64,000 nt of DNA. Source: Gemmatimonadota bacterium (GTDB lineage Bacteria; Latescibacterota; UBA2968; UBA8231). Below, in pieces: positions 58,231 through 64,000 of the stretch. Positions within the stretch are counted from its first letter, which is position 1. Every line of letters begins with the position of its first letter. The stretch lies in contig VXML01000018.1 in the NCBI GenBank assembly GCA_009841115.1, positions 93,323-157,322 of the forward strand, in the 5' to 3' direction. A program made the translations under genes and the position numbers. The notes under the pieces are model-generated. The model saw nothing but the letters and a program-made list of their open reading frames with translations. It did not search any database and was not told the DNA's origin.

Positions 58231-60300
58231 TCAGGCCGCTTCTTTGCCCTTATTTTTTTGCGAGTTCTCGATGACTTTAGCCATGATATCTCCGGGAACT
58301 TCCTCGTAGCGATCGAATCGCTGTGCATGGAATCCCTTGCCCTGCGTCATGGAGCGCAGCAACGTGGCGTAACGGTCTATTTCGGCTAAGGGGGCCTCGG
58401 CGTGGATGACCTGGAAATGGCCGTCCGCATCCATGCCGCTGATCCGACCTCGCCGCGACGAGAGGTCGCCCATTACGTCGCCCATAAATTCCTCGGGCAC
58501 CGTAATCTCCAAGTGATAAATAGGCTCTAGCAAGATCGGCTTGGCTTTGAGGAAGGCGTCCTTGAAGGCGTGGGAACTGGCCAACTTAAAAGAAACTTCA
58601 TCCGAATCTACCGGGTGGTGCTTACCGTCGTACACAGTAACAGCCACATCAATGACTTGGTAACCGGCCACTGGCCCCTCACTCAGCGTCTCGACGACGC
58701 CCTTTTCCACCGCAGGGATGAAGTTGCTCGGGATATTGCCGCCGACGACCTCATTGAGAAACTCAAAACCTTCACCGCGCCCTTTAGGGGCAATGCGTAT
58801 AAACACCTCGCCAAACTGCCCCCGTCCGCCCGACTGCTTCTTGTGCCGATATTGCGCATCGGCGTTGCCACGGATCGTTTCTCGATAGGGAATCCGCGGC
58901 ACCTCCATCCCAATCTCCACGCCAAATCGCCCTTTCAGGCGGCTAACGATAGTTTCCAGATGCAACTCTCCTTGGGTCAGCAGGATCGTTTGGCGGACCT
59001 CACCGTCGTATTTCATAACGAAGCTCGGATCTTCCTCGTGCAATTGGGAAAGTCCGGTAGCGACGCGATCCTCACCGCCCTGCTCCTTGGCGTGAATAGC
59101 CACGCGAATTAGCGGCTCTGGGAATGCAATGCCCGGAAGTTGTAGCGACGCGCCCTTGGCGCAAAGCGTATCGGTCGTATGGGTATTCTTGAGCTTGACT
59201 AAGGCGACGATATCGCCAGCCTCGGCACTTGCGACTTCGATCCGCTTGTTGCCGTTGAGGTGATATATCTGGCCAATGCGCTCGGCGGCGCGCTTGCTTG
59301 AGTTGGCCACTTCGTCGCCGGGCTTGATCGCTCCAGAGAAAAGGCGCAGCAGAGCAAGCTCACCTACGTGCTGCTCGGCCAAGGTCTTGAACACCAGAGC
59401 AGCCAAGGGCGCAGTAGCGGTACCTTCAAGCTCAACCTCCTGTTCCTCGCCATCCCGGAATCTGAGTCCTGCCGCTTCGGTCGGCGACGGCCCGTATTGC
59501 ACCAAGGCGTCCAGTAGCCGATCAATGCCGACATTGTTGTAAGCATCGCCAAAAAAGACTGGAAAAATTTCGCGCCGTAATACAGCATGACGCAAACCAG
59601 CAACTAGATCCTCTGTGGTCAGTTCGCCCTCACTGAAATACTTCTCCATCAGTTCTTCGTCGGTCTCGGCGATGGATTCTACCAATTGCTCGCGCAACTC
59701 TTCGGCGCGGCTCTGGACTTCGTCAGGTATGTCTCCTTCTGTGGCTTTACCATCCTGATACGCATAGGCTCTCATCGCAACCAGATCGACAATATGATTG
59801 AATCCCTCGCCGGGATTTACCGACATTTGCAAAGGCACAACTTGGCGTCCAAAACGCTCTTGAAGCATTTCTAAGACCTGATCGGTATCGGCATCAGCGC
59901 GATCCATCTTGTTGATGAATAGTACACGGGACAAATTGTAATCGGCAGCGAAATTCCAAGTCCGCTCAGTGCCGATCTCTATCCCGGTAACCGAATCGAC
60001 GACAGTGACCATCGCGTCGGACACGCGCAGTGCCGACTTGGCCTCAGAAATAAAATCTGCATACCCCGGCGTATCAATTATGTTGAGGTGATGATCCTGC
60101 CACTGGCCATTCAGCAAGGAGACCTTGAGCGAAATCTGACGCTCAATCTCGGCCGAATCATAATCCGATGTCGTCGTCCCATCATCAATGCGTCCCAAGC
60201 GATTTACGACGCCCATGTTGAATAACATGGCCTCAGACAGCGCTGTTTTACCTGCGCCGCTATGGCCACACAGAGAGAAATTCCTCGTTTGTTCGCTCAA
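58231..60300 (-). CDS. Elongation factor G-like GTPase (EF-G paralogue type)
   Basis: 689 aa. G1 CGHSGAGKT (11-19), G3 DTPGY, G4 NKMD, then the five-domain EF-G order including domain IV (GGRGQFGEVFIRIAPKGRGEGF-like region) and the C-terminal domain (YHLEITVPEEFMGDVMGDLSSRRG). Several features (G1 GHSGAGKT, DYDSAEIERQ in the switch region) resemble the EF-G II/FusA2 group rather than the main fusA. TTG start at 60300 with AGGAGG 7 nt upstream. It is not next to rpsL/rpsG/tuf, which supports a paralogue. Confidence 0.87.
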   Translation of the reverse strand: MSEQTRNFSLCGHSGAGKTALSEAMLFNMGVVNRLGRIDDGTTTSDYDSAEIERQISLKVSLLNGQWQDHHLNIIDTPGYADFISEAKSALRVSDAMVTVVDSVTGIEIGTERTWNFAADYNLSRVLFINKMDRADADTDQVLEMLQERFGRQVVPLQMSVNPGEGFNHIVDLVAMRAYAYQDGKATEGDIPDEVQSRAEELREQLVESIAETDEELMEKYFSEGELTTEDLVAGLRHAVLRREIFPVFFGDAYNNVGIDRLLDALVQYGPSPTEAAGLRFRDGEEQEVELEGTATAPLAALVFKTLAEQHVGELALLRLFSGAIKPGDEVANSSKRAAERIGQIYHLNGNKRIEVASAEAGDIVALVKLKNTHTTDTLCAKGASLQLPGIAFPEPLIRVAIHAKEQGGEDRVATGLSQLHEEDPSFVMKYDGEVRQTILLTQGELHLETIVSRLKGRFGVEIGMEVPRIPYRETIRGNADAQYRHKKQSGGRGQFGEVFIRIAPKGRGEGFEFLNEVVGGNIPSNFIPAVEKGVVETLSEGPVAGYQVIDVAVTVYDGKHHPVDSDEVSFKLASSHAFKDAFLKAKPILLEPIYHLEITVPEEFMGDVMGDLSSRRGRISGMDADGHFQVIHAEAPLAEIDRYATLLRSMTQGKGFHAQRFDRYEEVPGDIMAKVIENSQKNKGKEAA

Positions 60301-60331
60301 TTTGACTCCTCCTGAATTAAGAGAAGTGCTT

Positions 60332-60360
60332 AATTAATTGGCCTACCTTGGCGTTGTCAA
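60332..60360 (-). promoter_or_regulatory. Predicted promoter of the EF-G-like gene
   Basis: Minus-strand TTGACA (60360-60355), a 17-bp spacer, then TTAATT (60337-60332). It lies about 30 bp upstream of the TTG start and downstream of the rRNA terminator, so the gene is independently driven. Confidence 0.55.
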
Positions 60361-60376
60361 GGTATTTTCCATAGAC

Positions 60377-60407
60377 ACAAAAAAGCCCACCCCAGAGGGA
60401 TGGGCTT
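60377..60407 (-). terminator. rrn: rRNA operon terminator
   Basis: Minus-strand hairpin AGCCCATCCC-N3/4-GGGGTGGGCT followed by TTTTTT, starting about 12 bp after the 5S 3' end. The plus strand also ends in an A/T run, so it may act both ways. Confidence 0.9.
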
Positions 60408-60418
60408 TTAAAAAAAAT

Positions 60419-60532
60419 CCGGCAGCGTCCTACTCTCCCACTAGGCGACCCCAGCAGTACCATCGGCGCAAGAGGGCTTAACGGCTCTGTTCGGAATGGG
60501 AAGAGGTGTTTCCCCTCCGCTATGACCACCGG
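60419..60532 (-). rRNA. rrf: 5S ribosomal RNA
   Basis: About 114 nt. The minus strand reads CCGGTGGTCATAGCGGAGGG, with the conserved CCGAACAGAGCCGTTAAGCC in the middle and TAGTGGGAGAGTAGGACGC near the end. Ends are estimated by pairing of the terminal stem CCGG..CCGG. About 80 bp of spacer lies between it and the 23S gene. Confidence 0.94.
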
Positions 60533-60614
60533 AAAATTCAAATTCTCTTCAACAACCGAATACAGGCTCACACCAAAAGCAATGCAAAACTCCAGTATTG
60601 CTGCGACAATAAAT

Positions 60615-63637
<3,023 letters not shown>

Positions 63638-63756
63638 AAAAATCACTGTCACAACACTACTAGAGGTAATGCATCGCGGTGTCTCGAGTAGTAAGCACAT
63701 AACGCGCTTCCACTCGGTAAACCTTAGATTATTACTGATGTGAACCTGTATTCGAT

Positions 63757-63768
63757 TGTCAAAGAGCA
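63757..63768 (-). promoter_or_regulatory. boxA antitermination site before 23S
   Basis: Minus-strand TGCTCTTTGACA closely matches bacterial rRNA boxA (TGCTCTTTAACA), placed between tRNA-Ile and 23S as in E. coli. Likely bound by NusB/NusE. Confidence 0.7.
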
Positions 63769-63778
63769 AAAGCCTGAA

Positions 63779-63855
<77 letters not shown>

Positions 63856-63882
63856 GAAAATCGAATAACGCACATGAGGGCA

Positions 63883-63894
63883 GGTCAAAGAGTA
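63883..63894 (-). promoter_or_regulatory. boxA-like element between 16S and tRNA-Ile
   Basis: Minus-strand TACTCTTTGACC, similar to the boxA at 63757-63768. The rest of this 96-bp spacer part (63856-63951) shows no gene. Weaker match, so low confidence. Confidence 0.4.
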
Positions 63895-63945
63895 AAAACA
63901 TTGACCTAGGCGGATAATGTCGGGAGTCTAAAACTCCCAATAATC

Positions 63946-64000
<55 letters not shown>

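Overview
The window is a GC-rich bacterial chromosome segment, packed almost wall to wall with genes and nearly all on the minus strand. Only three genes lie on plus: a ferrochelatase 3' part, an Asp-box protein and a diaminopimelate-decarboxylase-like gene. I see no insertion sequence, prophage, integron or CRISPR array. The cell is Gram-negative: there are predicted outer-membrane beta-barrels, a TonB-dependent receptor and lipoproteins. PorV/PorQ-like proteins, a large secreted protein with an FPNP/FlgD-like C-terminal sorting-type domain and a bacterial GGGP-synthase-like enzyme point to the FCB superphylum or a related uncultured phylum (Latescibacterota-like is my best guess). No phylum can be fixed without running the rRNA genes.

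Layout. 1-8.0 kb: hemH end, a sialidase-fold protein, an esterase, a GH78-like protein, an HtrA protease and a ClpB lacking its N-domain. 8.2-22.8 kb: one very tight collinear run, in transcription order dnaX, recR, pgsA, pgpA, recA, recX, alaS, GGGP-synthase-like, ptsH, ptsI, metK, a lipoprotein and an outer-membrane protein. Gaps are at most about 35 bp, so replication/repair, phospholipid, translation and PTS genes look co-transcribed. 22.9-24.0 kb: SRP RNA, tRNA-Ala(CGC), tRNA-Ser(GGA), tRNA-Ser(CGA) and tadA. 24.0-26.3 kb: an SxtJ-like membrane protein with a NodU/TobZ carbamoyltransferase.

27.6-38.8 kb: two YejB/YejE-like permeases, then a module of TonB receptor, 1171-aa secreted protein, PorV-like barrel and TPR lipoprotein. 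38.8-47.8 kb: a compact set of mostly unrecognised genes around a GlmL/MutL-type ASKHA ATPase, several membrane proteins and a family-5 solute-binding protein. I judge this the best candidate for an undescribed system. 47.8-53.9 kb: ilvE, an outer-membrane barrel, rsmA, holB and an orphan UgpC/MalK-type ATPase. 54-58 kb: rimI, tsaB, ruvB, ruvA, ruvC and yebC, preceded by a perfect ACTGT-N8-ACAGT SOS-box-like palindrome. 58.2-64 kb: an EF-G-like GTPase with its own promoter, then an rRNA operon (16S 3' end, tRNA-Ile, 23S, 5S, terminator) on the minus strand.

Starts are often non-ATG (TTG for ptsI, holB, ruvC and the EF-G gene; GTG for recX, rsmA, tsaB and ruvA; apparently CTG for pgpA). Many neighbours overlap by 4 nt, which suggests translational coupling. 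The 16S 3' end carries a normal anti-Shine-Dalgarno, and AGGAGG-like sites precede many genes.
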